From: Actinoalloteichus fjordicus | GTDB lineage: Bacteria > Actinomycetota > Actinomycetes > Mycobacteriales > Pseudonocardiaceae | Reading direction: 5' to 3' | Length of the DNA: 64,000 bases | Assembly (NCBI RefSeq): GCF_001941625.1 | Contig: NZ_CP016076.1 | Coordinates: 868,001-932,000, forward strand | Part shown: positions 39,270 to 47,336 of the stretch, one piece after another | Numbering within the stretch: position 1 is the first letter of the stretch | Layout of the letters: the number at the start of each line of letters is the position of its first letter | The notes under the pieces: model-generated | Told to the model about the DNA's origin: nothing | Seen by the model: the letters and a program-made list of their open reading frames with translations, nothing else | The model's database searches: none | Position numbers and translations under genes: made by a program

Positions 39270-40121
39270 TCAGTGGTTCGGGCCTGCTCGGCCGTCGGCC
39301 AGCGCTCGCCACCACAGGGGCACGGCCCCCGCCGGGTGGGGATGGCGTGCCAGCTCGGCATCCAAGGAGGCGGCCGAGGGCGGGGAGTGCCAGGTCGTCT
39401 CGTCGTCGAAGGCGAGCCCGGCCAGGCTCCCGTCCGGTCGGATGCGGAGGCCTGCCGCGAGCCACGCGCCCCGGCCCGTCTCCGCCGACAGCTCGCGGAG
39501 CTCGGTGAGCGCCTGTCCGACGGGTGCCTGCGGTGAGAAGAAGCGGATGGTGCCGTCCTCGTCGACGCTGCGACAGGTCAGTTCACCGTGCCCGCCGACC
39601 TGGCGGAACTCGACGTCGACCGCCCGCCACGGCGGCGCAGCGGAGGCGGCGACGGCGGTCGCGACGGCGTGCCGCAGCGCGGCCTCGGATCTGTCCGGGC
39701 CCGGGACGGCCTCGGCGCGACCGGTCTCGGTCCGCTGCTGCCACAACGTGGTCAGCTGAGCCTGCGTCGCGGAGCCGAAGAACCCCGTGCGTTCGTAGAC
39801 GGTCAGGCCGAGTTCCCGCGCGCGCACGACGTCCTTGCCGGTCCAGGAGAGCCGGAGCCTGCCGTCGTCCTCGCCCGTGACGAGGTAGCGCTCGCCGTCG
39901 ACGAGACAGTAGGTGCTGAGCGAGAACCGCTCGGTCAGTTCGGCTGTCGCGACCTTGCCCACCACGCGGCCACTCGATCTCGCCTGGAAGCCCGGAGGCA
40001 CCGGATCGCCCGCGAGGATGGTCAGCACGACGCGGCCGGGTCCCGCCGTTGCCACCCGGAACACCTGACCACGCCAGACGCCGTACGGGCCGTCGGGAAG
40101 CCCGACGGAAGGCGCGGTCAT
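39270..40121 (-). CDS. Unknown protein of the YbaB-WXG100 cassette, YezG-like C-terminus
   Basis: The protein has 283 residues and overlaps the WXG100 gene by 4 bp (ATGA). The N-terminal half is beta-rich (GVWRGQVFRVATAGPGRVVL, then RYLVTGEDDGRLRLSW). The C-terminal half begins WRAVDVEFRQVGGHGELTC and ends with LRELSAETGRGAWLAAGLRI, RPDGSLAGLAFDDETTW and a final PHPAGAVPLWWRAL. The second half follows the pattern of YezG/DUF600-like immunity proteins (LR...G.GAW...l.i.pdG...f.dD). An immunity or effector-handling role for a type VII-linked system is inferred from this and from the coupling to WXG100. I know no experiment on this type. Confidence 0.65.
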   Translation of the reverse strand: MTAPSVGLPDGPYGVWRGQVFRVATAGPGRVVLTILAGDPVPPGFQARSSGRVVGKVATAELTERFSLSTYCLVDGERYLVTGEDDGRLRLSWTGKDVVRARELGLTVYERTGFFGSATQAQLTTLWQQRTETGRAEAVPGPDRSEAALRHAVATAVAASAAPPWRAVDVEFRQVGGHGELTCRSVDEDGTIRFFSPQAPVGQALTELRELSAETGRGAWLAAGLRIRPDGSLAGLAFDDETTWHSPPSAASLDAELARHPHPAGAVPLWWRALADGRAGPNH

Positions 40122-40432
40122 GTCCCGCTCCGGAAGGAGTCGGCGCTCTCCTGATCCATCGACTCCCAGGTGTCGGCGGAGGCGTCCAGATTGGTCTTCA
40201 GGCCGGCCAGGCCCGTCACCAGGCTGACGAAGGCCTCCAGCGCGCCTTCGGAGTTCGGCACGTACTCGGTGGAGAAGGTCTGGCCCGCCTCGTCGTCGCC
40301 CCAGCAGTTCCCCTCGGCGCTCAACGCGTTCTCCAGGCTGCCACGGGCCGTCTCCAACGAGTCGGAGGCGCTGGTGAAACCGGTCGCAGCGGTCCGCAGC
40401 GCGGCGGGGTCGACCTCGTAGCCGCCGCTCAT
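40118..40432 (-). CDS. WXG100-family protein (type VII secretion substrate)
   Basis: The protein has 104 residues, the standard WXG100 length. Two helices flank the turn GNCWGDDEAG (W44-G45), which matches the WXG signature. The C-terminal helix (FVSLVTGLAGLKTNLDASADTW) contains the amphipathic pattern of the family, though a strict YxxxD/E export signal is not evident. WXG100 proteins dimerise and leave the cell through ESX/T7SS. They often escort a toxin encoded downstream. Both neighbours overlap it by 4 bp, so it is made as part of a fixed set. No ESX core genes are in the window. Confidence 0.88.
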   Translation of the reverse strand: MSGGYEVDPAALRTAATGFTSASDSLETARGSLENALSAEGNCWGDDEAGQTFSTEYVPNSEGALEAFVSLVTGLAGLKTNLDASADTWESMDQESADSFRSGT

Positions 40433-40962
40433 CGGGTGTCGCCTCCGGTCAGCCAGCTCTGCGGCGCCTCGTCGTCGACCTCGTCACGAGCAGGCGGCGC
40501 GGGGCGGGGACTCGTCGGCGGCGGGGCCGATTCCGGCTGTTGGGTGCCCGGCCGGGTGAAGGGACTGACCAGGTCGCGGAACGACGGAGCGCCCTCGACC
40601 AGGTCTGCGAGGTCGGGGGTGCCCTCCTGGATGGGTGCCATGATCTCGGCGACGCGCTGCCCGACCTGCGTCGAGGCCTGTCGCACCATTTCGGTGGCGG
40701 TCCGGCCCAGCTTCTCGGGAGTACTGCGAGCGAAGGCGCTCGGCGCGAACTCCAGGCGGGTCAGCGTGCCGCTCGCGTCGACCGTGGCGGTGACCAGTCC
40801 GTCCGGCGAGCTGACCTTCGCACTGGCCGCCGCCGCCTCGGCCTGTGCCTCCCGCAGTTGATCGGTCTGTCTGCGCAGCTGACCCATCAACTGATCGACC
40901 TGGTCGCGAACGGCCGCGTTGCGAGCCTCCAACCGGGCGCGCCGATCCGCAGGCCCCGTCAT
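40429..40962 (-). CDS. YbaB/EbfC-family protein heading the WXG100 cassette
   Basis: The protein has 177 residues from ATG 40962; GGAG lies 6 bases upstream (an ATG at 40968 is too close to it). The N-terminal helix (RARLEARNAAVRDQVDQLMGQLRRQ) and the SPDGLVTATVDASGTLTRLEF strand pair, split as helix-strand-helix, match YbaB/EbfC folds. Those are dimeric, tweezer-like nucleoid proteins, but copies beside WXG100 genes in actinobacteria may serve secretion rather than DNA binding. A Pro/Ser-rich acidic tail follows from about residue 120. It is the first gene of a coupled set (YbaB, WXG100, unknown). TAACGT upstream near 41010 on the minus strand may be a -10 box. Confidence 0.82.
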   Translation of the reverse strand: MTGPADRRARLEARNAAVRDQVDQLMGQLRRQTDQLREAQAEAAAASAKVSSPDGLVTATVDASGTLTRLEFAPSAFARSTPEKLGRTATEMVRQASTQVGQRVAEIMAPIQEGTPDLADLVEGAPSFRDLVSPFTRPGTQQPESAPPPTSPRPAPPARDEVDDEAPQSWLTGGDTR

Positions 40963-41255
40963 GGCCATCTCCACGTGAGGACAGACGTGTCTGACCACTC
41001 CGGAGTTGACGTTATCGCGCGTTCTGCGGCTGCGGAGGCGGTTCGTGAGATGCGTCCAGGCGAGTGACCAGGGATTCGTCCGTTCAGCCGAGCGGCTCCC
41101 GTCCCGCCGGCCGTCGATCACCGATCGACAGGCGGTCGGTCGGCCGCCGGTGGCGGGCGGGACCGCAGGTCGAGGAGGCCGAGCGGCGGCCGATGAGCGC
41201 GTCGCAGGCGCCGTCGTCCGGCCCGACCAGGTGAGACAGGGGACTTCGTGATGAA

Positions 41256-41292
41256 GCCGCGACGGCCCGGATCGGGGACGGGCCGTCGCGGC
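41256..41292 (-). terminator. aceA terminator
   Basis: GCCGCGACGGCCC (41256-41268) pairs perfectly with GGGCCGTCGCGGC (41280-41292), a 13-bp stem with an 11-base loop. It lies 54 bp after the aceA stop. The remaining bases of the 40963-41345 gap hold the promoter of the YbaB cassette. Confidence 0.85.
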
Positions 41293-41345
41293 AAGACCGT
41301 TTGCGTGCCAGCCAGGCGTGCCAGTCAGGCGAGTGACGGGCCGCT

Positions 41346-42659
41346 TCAGAACTGCGCGGTCTCCGTCGAGCCTGCCAGCGCCGTGGTGGAGCCGCCGGGT
41401 GCCACGGCGTTGCTGATCAGGTCGAAGTAGCCGGTGCCCACCTCCCGCTGATGGCGAGTCGCGGTGTACCCGTCGGCCTCGGCGGCGAACTCCGCCTCCT
41501 GGAGGTCGACGTAGGCGGTCATGCCCTCGGTGGCATAGCGCCTGGCCAGCGAGAACATCCCGTGATTGAGGGAGTGGAAGCCCGCCAGCGTGATGAACTG
41601 GAAGCGGTAGCCCATCGCCGCCAGCTCGCGTTGGAAGCCCGCGATCGAGGCGTCGTCCAGATGCCTGCGCCAGTTGAACGACGGCGAGCAGTTGTAGGCC
41701 AGCAGCTGGTCGGGGTACTCGGCCTTGATCGCCTCGGCGAACCGACGGGCGGTGTCGAGATCGGGCGTGCCGGTCTCCATCCACAGCAGGTCGGCGTAGG
41801 GCGCATAGGCGAGGCCTCGACTGATGCACGGCTCGATGCCGTTCGTGACCCGGTGGAATCCCTCCGAGGTCTGCTCTCCGGTGAGGAACGGGCGGTCGCG
41901 GTCGTCGACGTCGCTGGTGATCAGCGTCGCGGCCTGCGCGTCGGTCCTGGCGATGATCACGCTGGGCACGCCTGCCACGTCGGCCGCCAGCCGGGCGGCC
42001 CGCAGCGTGCGGATGTGCTGCCCGGTGGGGATGAGGACCTTGCCGCCCAGGTGTCCGCACTTCTTCTCGGCGGCGAGCTGGTCCTCCCAGTGCACCCCGG
42101 CTGCGCCCGCCTCGATCATCGACTTCATCAGTTCGTAGGCGTTGAGCACGCCCCCGAAGCCCGCCTCGGCGTCGGCGACGATCGGGGCGAGCCAGTGCGG
42201 CGAGTCCGCTCGGCCCTCCGACCAGCTGATCTGATCGGCTCGCAGGAGCGCGTTGTTGATGCGCCGCACCGCCGCGGGGACGGAGTTGACCGGGTAGAGG
42301 CTCTGATCGGGATAGGTCTGCCCCGCGAGGTTGGCGTCGGCGGCCACCTGCCAGCCGGACAGATAGACGGCCTTCAGGCCCGCCCGAACCTGCTGCACGG
42401 CCTGGTTGCCGGTGAGGGCGCCGAGAGCGTGGACGTGACTCCCGTCCGCCTGGTTCAGCAGGTCCCACAACCGCCGGGCGCCCAGCTCGGCCAGGGTGTG
42501 TCGTTCGACGACCGAACCACGCAGGCGGACCACGTCCTCTGCCGTGTGCTCTCGGCGGGTGGAGCGCCACCGGGGATCGGCGTCCCACTGGATTCGTAGT
42601 TCGGTCACCGCGTTCTCGCGCTCGATCCGGGCGTGATCGCCGTTCGGACTGCTGGTCAT
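41346..42659 (-). CDS. aceA: Isocitrate lyase
   Basis: The protein has 437 residues from ATG 42659, with GGAAGG upstream. It splits isocitrate into glyoxylate and succinate, the first step of the glyoxylate shunt. The catalytic loop KKCGHLGGK is intact (Cys201), as are the substrate motifs [19 protein letters not shown] and the C-terminal [15 protein letters not shown]. Length matches the prokaryotic type (ICL1), not the longer AceAb form. It diverges from a RamB regulator, a classical partner that controls aceA by carbon source. No malate synthase is in the window. Confidence 0.96.
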   Translation of the reverse strand: MTSSPNGDHARIERENAVTELRIQWDADPRWRSTRREHTAEDVVRLRGSVVERHTLAELGARRLWDLLNQADGSHVHALGALTGNQAVQQVRAGLKAVYLSGWQVAADANLAGQTYPDQSLYPVNSVPAAVRRINNALLRADQISWSEGRADSPHWLAPIVADAEAGFGGVLNAYELMKSMIEAGAAGVHWEDQLAAEKKCGHLGGKVLIPTGQHIRTLRAARLAADVAGVPSVIIARTDAQAATLITSDVDDRDRPFLTGEQTSEGFHRVTNGIEPCISRGLAYAPYADLLWMETGTPDLDTARRFAEAIKAEYPDQLLAYNCSPSFNWRRHLDDASIAGFQRELAAMGYRFQFITLAGFHSLNHGMFSLARRYATEGMTAYVDLQEAEFAAEADGYTATRHQREVGTGYFDLISNAVAPGGSTTALAGSTETAQF

Positions 42660-42747
42660 GGTGTCCGCCTTCCGTTGCTCACCCGCTGTTCGACAGATCA
42701 CCAGCATCGGCCGGATCGGGTCGGTTCCACCAGGATCGCGCTATGGA

Positions 42748-42773
42748 AAGAACGGCATAAGTTCTTCTATCAT
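42748..42773 (+). promoter_or_regulatory. ramB promoter and probable RamB operator
   Basis: AAGAAC (42748-42753) and GTTCTT (42761-42766) form a 6-bp inverted repeat with a 7-bp spacer. Immediately after comes TATCAT (42768-42773), a -10 box 6 bases before ATG 42780, which suggests a leaderless ramB mRNA. A protein on the palindrome would block ramB and could act on aceA, whose start lies 88 bp away. Confidence 0.6.
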
Positions 42774-42779
42774 CAAGCC

Positions 42780-44249
42780 ATGGCTGGCTTCGGTTCGGAA
42801 GATTCCATGAAATTGGCTGCGGACCGCGACCTCATCACCCTTGGCAAGCGGCTGCGGCATCTGCGGGGGCGACGCGGGATGACGCTGGCCGAACTCGGTG
42901 AGCGGGTCGGACGGGCGCCGTCGCAGCTCTCGCTGCTGGAGAACGGCCGCCGGGAGCCGAAGCTGTCGCTGCTGCACCGGTTGGCGGACGCCCTCGGCGT
43001 GTCCATCGAGGAGCTGCTCTCCGGGGAGGCGCCGACCCGGCGAGACGAGCTGGAGATCGCCCTCGACGAGGCCCAGCGCGATCCGCTCTACGCCTCGCTG
43101 GGACTCGGGCAGCTCAAGGTCGGCAGGCGGGTGCCCAACGAGGTCCTGGAGCACCTGCTCGGTCTCTACGACGAACTGCGCAGCCGCAACGCGCGCCGCG
43201 CCGCCACGCCGGAGGAGGCCAGACTGGCCAACGCGGCGCTGCGCAGCCGGATGCGGGAACAGGACAACTACTTTCCGGAGGTCGAACTGGCCGCCGCCCG
43301 CACGCTGGCTGCCGTCGGGTACACCGGGGGCGCGTTGTCCGAGGGCACCGTGATGTCGATCGTCGGCCACTGCGGATTCACCGTGCGCTACGTCCCCGAC
43401 CTGCCCAGGACGGTGCGATCGGTGACCGACCTGCGACACCGGCGGATCTACCTCAAGCGTGAGTCGGTCGGGATGCACAGCCCCCGCACCATCCTGTTGC
43501 AGACCCTCGGCCATTTCGTGCTCGGGCACGCCCAGCCCAAGGGCTTCGCCGACTTCCTCTCCCAGCGCGTCGAGGCGAACTACTTCGCCGCCGCGACGCT
43601 GATTCCCGAGTCGACGGCCGTTCCCTTCCTCACCCAGGCCAAGACCGATCGCGATCTGGCGGTGGAGGACCTGCGGGACGTGTTCTCGGTGTCCTACGAG
43701 ATGGCCGCGCACCGGTTCACCAACCTGGCGACCCGCCATCTGGACCTCCAGGGGCACTTCGTGCGCAACGACGAGACCGGCATCATCTACAAGGCGTACG
43801 AGAACGACGGCCTGATCCTGCCCACGGACCCGTCGGGGGCGATCGAGGGACAGCGGATGTGTCGGCACTGGTCGGGCAGGCGTGTCTTCGGCTCGCCGGA
43901 TCGATACTCGATCCACTACCAGTACACCGACAAGCCCAACGGGACCCACTGGTGCGTCTCGCACGTGGACCCGAGTCGGGAGCGGAACTTCGCCATCACC
44001 CTCGGCGTCCCGTATGCCGACTCCCGCTGGTTCCGTGGCCGGGAGACCACCAATCGGGCGGTGTCGCGCTGCCCGACCGGGGAGTGCTGTCGCAGGCCGC
44101 CCTCGGAGTTGGCGGCCCGGTGGGAGGGGCTGGCCTGGCCGTCGGCGCGGGCGAACTCCCACGTGCTGGCGGCGCTTCCGCCGGGCGCCTTCCCCGGGGT
44201 GGACGAGACCGACGTCTACACCTTCCTGGAACGCTACGACGCCGATTGA
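42780..44249 (+). CDS. ramB: RamB/ScfR-family XRE regulator
   Basis: The protein has 489 residues. The XRE helix-turn-helix (about 20-75) contains LRHLRGRRGMTLAELGERVG and SQLSLLENGRREPKLSLLHRLADAL. The large C-terminal part has an IrrE/ImmA-like helical domain (TILLQTLGHFVLGHAQPKGF, with a degenerate HExxH) and a Cys cluster, CPTGECC (about residue 436-442), as in the short-chain fatty acyl-CoA regulators. RamB binds upstream of icl and acetate genes in corynebacteria and mycobacteria, and acyl-CoA or redox input has been suggested. ATG 42780 is favoured by the -10 box. ATG 42807, with GGAAG upstream, is a possible second start. Confidence 0.9.
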   Translation: MAGFGSEDSMKLAADRDLITLGKRLRHLRGRRGMTLAELGERVGRAPSQLSLLENGRREPKLSLLHRLADALGVSIEELLSGEAPTRRDELEIALDEAQRDPLYASLGLGQLKVGRRVPNEVLEHLLGLYDELRSRNARRAATPEEARLANAALRSRMREQDNYFPEVELAAARTLAAVGYTGGALSEGTVMSIVGHCGFTVRYVPDLPRTVRSVTDLRHRRIYLKRESVGMHSPRTILLQTLGHFVLGHAQPKGFADFLSQRVEANYFAAATLIPESTAVPFLTQAKTDRDLAVEDLRDVFSVSYEMAAHRFTNLATRHLDLQGHFVRNDETGIIYKAYENDGLILPTDPSGAIEGQRMCRHWSGRRVFGSPDRYSIHYQYTDKPNGTHWCVSHVDPSRERNFAITLGVPYADSRWFRGRETTNRAVSRCPTGECCRRPPSELAARWEGLAWPSARANSHVLAALPPGAFPGVDETDVYTFLERYDAD

Positions 44250-44446
44250 CCGGGCGAGGTCGTGAGCCGAGTGCGGGTGCGGCCCGGGCCGACGGGGTCG
44301 ACGACGCGGGGTCCGGCGACCGACCTGTGCGGCCTACGGGCGGGCAGCAGCCGCAGACCGGACGACGCGCCGGTTCGTTCCCCGCGCCGTCCGCGCTGCG
44401 CCGCCTGTCTGCCCGCCCGCCGCCCTGTCGGGCGATCGGTGTCCCG

Positions 44447-46393
44447 TCAGGCGATCGGCGCCCCGCCGCCTGCTCGGCGAGCGGCGAACACCGCAGGCAG
44501 CAGCGCGGTCCCCACCGTGATGAGCAGGCAGCAGCCGCCCACGACGGCGAAGTCCCCCCACGGCAGCACCAACGGCGCCGAGGGCATCGCCTGCCGCGCC
44601 GTCATCCAGGTTGCGACGGACGCCGCAGCGGCGGCCAGTCCGCCGAGCAGCACGCCGACGAAACCGACGGACAGCGACTCCCAGGTGATCATCCGCAGGA
44701 TCTGGACTCGGGTGGCGCCCAGCCTGCGGAGCAGATCGAACTCGCGGCGCCTGCTGCCGAAGGACATCAGCGCGGTGTTGGCCACCGAGATCAGCGTGTA
44801 CGTCAGCACGAAACCGGCCAGCACCAGGGTGACGGCCCGCTGAGCGACGCGATCCGGCTCCATCAGCTCGTCGAAGTACGCATCCGTGGTGAGCACCCGA
44901 GCCCGCGAGCCTGCGAAGCGGTCGGTCAGGTCGCCGAGGACCGATGCGGTGAGCTGCTCCGACTCCGCGAGCACCCACACCGAGGACGTCTCGGTCCCTG
45001 CCGCATGGTCACGCACCAGTTCGGGCGGGACGATCACCGGCAGATCGCCCACCCCGCCGCCTTCGAACAACGCGGCCACCCGCACGGGCACGCGCACACC
45101 GTCCGGGAAGGTCATGCTCACCTCGTCGCCCGCCGACCAGCCCAGCTCGCCCGCCGACGCGGCGTGCAGCGCGACGGCCCGGCCGTGCAGATCATCGAGC
45201 GAGCCCGCAGTGATCCTGACGTCGAAGAACCGCTCGATCGCGGCCGCCTCGACGCCCAGCGTCTCGCGGCCGTCCATCGACCACGCGCCGTCGATCCTGG
45301 TCAGCGCGGTCCGAGTCGTCGCGACGACCGTGGTCGACGAGACGCCTGCGACGCCTGCCGAGACGGCCGCCGCCTCCCCGACGTCGACGTCCGGACCGGG
45401 TTCGACGAGGACGTCCCCGGCATAGAACTCCCGGCTCTCGGTCTCGCCCGCGACCGACAGGACGTTGAGCGTGCCCAGCGCCGACACCGTCAGACCGACG
45501 GCGAGCAGCACGGGCGCCGCAGTGCCCGCACTCCGCCTGCTCGCGGTGCGGACGTTGCCCGCCGCGAGCGAACCGGTGGCGGCGGTGAACCGGGCAGGCA
45601 GTGCCGTCACCAACGCGGTAACCGGACCCACGAACACCGGGGCGAGCAGCGCCAGGCCCACCAGCAGCGGGTAGCTGAAGCTCGTCAGCAGGACGACGCC
45701 GGTCACACCGCCCTCGACGATGCCGTACCCGGCCAGCCCGATGCCGACCGCGAGGGAGGACAGCCCCGCCGCCCACCTGGCCGGTCGCATCCCGACGGCC
45801 TCCACGGCCGATTCACGTAAGGCCTCGATCGGCCGGATCGCCGCAGCCCGCCGCGCGGCGCTCAGCGTTCCCAGCAGGGCCACGCCCGCACACATCCCGA
45901 CCGAGACGGCCGCCGCGCCGCCGAGCGTGTCGGCGGACAGGACCACCTCGAAGGAGCCGGGCGCCAGATCGCGCGAGACCAGCACCGACACCAGCAGCGA
46001 GGCGCCGGGCAGCCCGAGCAGCGTGCCCGTGATGCCCGCGGCCATGGCGACGAGCAGCCCCTCCAATAGGACCAGTCGGCGGATCTGCCTGCCGGTGGCA
46101 CCGATCCCGCGCAACAGTGCGAGTTCCCGCTCCCGGCGGCCGACGGCGAAGGCAAAGGTCGCGGCCACGACGAACACCGAGAGGAACGCGGCGAGGCTCG
46201 CGAACAGGCCCAGCAGGGAGGTGATCTCGTTGATCAGCTGCGCGTCCGCGCCGTCGAGGTCGCCCGCGCGAGTAGAGAAGATGACCAGGGTCGCCGAGGT
46301 CAGCATCGCCACGCCCCCGGTCAGGGCGATGAAGGAGCCGACGAAAGAGCCGATTCGATGGCGCAGGGTCTGCCGTGCGATCCCGAGCATCAT
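44447..46393 (-). CDS. ABC transporter permease, FtsX/MacB type
   Basis: The protein has 648 residues and starts at ATG 46393, which overlaps the ATPase stop (GATGATG) and has GGGAGG at good distance. It has eight or more membrane helices as two FtsX units: a first at about 10-190 with RRERELALLRGIGATGRQIRRL, and a second at the C-terminus with RRREFDLLRRLGATRVQILR. Between them lies a long extracytoplasmic domain (about 330-500). This double FtsX layout is seen in actinobacterial exporters for lipids, peptides or antimicrobial compounds. It forms a complex with the ATPase encoded just upstream. The divergent two-component system probably controls both. Confidence 0.9.
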   Translation of the reverse strand: MMLGIARQTLRHRIGSFVGSFIALTGGVAMLTSATLVIFSTRAGDLDGADAQLINEITSLLGLFASLAAFLSVFVVAATFAFAVGRRERELALLRGIGATGRQIRRLVLLEGLLVAMAAGITGTLLGLPGASLLVSVLVSRDLAPGSFEVVLSADTLGGAAAVSVGMCAGVALLGTLSAARRAAAIRPIEALRESAVEAVGMRPARWAAGLSSLAVGIGLAGYGIVEGGVTGVVLLTSFSYPLLVGLALLAPVFVGPVTALVTALPARFTAATGSLAAGNVRTASRRSAGTAAPVLLAVGLTVSALGTLNVLSVAGETESREFYAGDVLVEPGPDVDVGEAAAVSAGVAGVSSTTVVATTRTALTRIDGAWSMDGRETLGVEAAAIERFFDVRITAGSLDDLHGRAVALHAASAGELGWSAGDEVSMTFPDGVRVPVRVAALFEGGGVGDLPVIVPPELVRDHAAGTETSSVWVLAESEQLTASVLGDLTDRFAGSRARVLTTDAYFDELMEPDRVAQRAVTLVLAGFVLTYTLISVANTALMSFGSRRREFDLLRRLGATRVQILRMITWESLSVGFVGVLLGGLAAAAASVATWMTARQAMPSAPLVLPWGDFAVVGGCCLLITVGTALLPAVFAARRAGGGAPIA

Positions 46394-47202
46394 CGCGAGC
46401 CCTCCCGCCACGTCGGCTCGGAGCCGGCAGGCGATCCGGCCTGCTTCGCCCCCTCGGCGGCGGTCTCGAGGCGAGTCAGCTGCTCGGCGATCCCCGACGC
46501 GTCCGCACCGCGCAGTTCGGCGGCGACCCGGCCGTCGGCGAGGAAGACGACTCCGTCGGCATAGGAGGCCGCCAGCGGATCGTGCGTCACCATGACCACG
46601 GTCTGACCTGCCACGTCGACGAGTTCGCGCAGGAGTCCGAGGACGACGCGGCCTGCGGCTCGATCCAGTGCCCCGGTCGGCTCGTCCGCGAAGAGCACCT
46701 CCGGTCGGGTGGCCAGGGCCCGCGCCAATGCGACCCGCTGCTGCTGTCCGCCGGACAGTTCGGTGGGCCGGTGGGCGGCGCGATCCGCCAGGCCGACCCG
46801 ATCGAGGACCGCCATGATCTCGGCGCGTCGCGGCCGGTGCCCGGCGAGCCGCCGAGGCAGGGCCACGTTCTGCGCGGCGGTCAGGGCGGGCAGCAGGTTG
46901 AACTGTTGGAACACGAAGCCGACCCGCTCTCGCCGCAGCAGGGTCAGCCGCTCCTCCGACAGGGTGGCGAGGTCCACGCCGTCGAGCAGGACGGAGCCCT
47001 CGGTCAGCGTGTCCAGCCCGGACGCACAGTGCAGCAGCGTCGACTTCCCGGAGCCGGAGGCCCCCATCACGGCGGTGAACGATCCTCGGGGGAAGTCCAG
47101 GCTCACCGCGTCCAGCGCGACGACCCTGGCACCCCCCTTGCCGTACACGCGGCCTGCCGAGATCGTCCGCAGGACGGCATCAGATCGACTGGGTGAGTTC
47201 AT
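46390..47202 (-). CDS. ABC transporter ATP-binding protein, MacB/LolD type
   Basis: The protein has 270 residues. Motifs are complete: Walker A GASGSGKST (near residue 49), Q-loop FVFQQFNLLP, signature LSGGQQQRV, Walker B VLFADEPTGALD, and switch His in VMVTHD. The ADEPTGALD form of Walker B with the FQQFNLLP Q-loop is typical of mechanotransmission exporters such as MacB and LolD. It supplies energy to the FtsX-type permease whose gene overlaps its stop. The gene starts 134 bp from a divergent histidine kinase gene. Confidence 0.94.
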   Translation of the reverse strand: MNSPSRSDAVLRTISAGRVYGKGGARVVALDAVSLDFPRGSFTAVMGASGSGKSTLLHCASGLDTLTEGSVLLDGVDLATLSEERLTLLRRERVGFVFQQFNLLPALTAAQNVALPRRLAGHRPRRAEIMAVLDRVGLADRAAHRPTELSGGQQQRVALARALATRPEVLFADEPTGALDRAAGRVVLGLLRELVDVAGQTVVMVTHDPLAASYADGVVFLADGRVAAELRGADASGIAEQLTRLETAAEGAKQAGSPAGSEPTWREGSR

Positions 47203-47324
47203 GCCGGTCAGCGAAGCCGACGCGCCGCACTCCGCACACTGGTCGTCGATCGACTCCTCGAGGTAGACCCCGCACTACCCGGCAGGTCGGTCGTGGACCA
47301 GTGCCTCCCGGCGCCGGGGGCGCC

Positions 47325-47330
47325 TACGGT
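47325..47330 (+). promoter_or_regulatory. -10 box of the histidine kinase gene
   Basis: TACGGT lies 6 bases before GTG 47337, without a Shine-Dalgarno sequence, which suggests a leaderless start. Confidence 0.55.
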
Positions 47331-47336
47331 GTCCGC

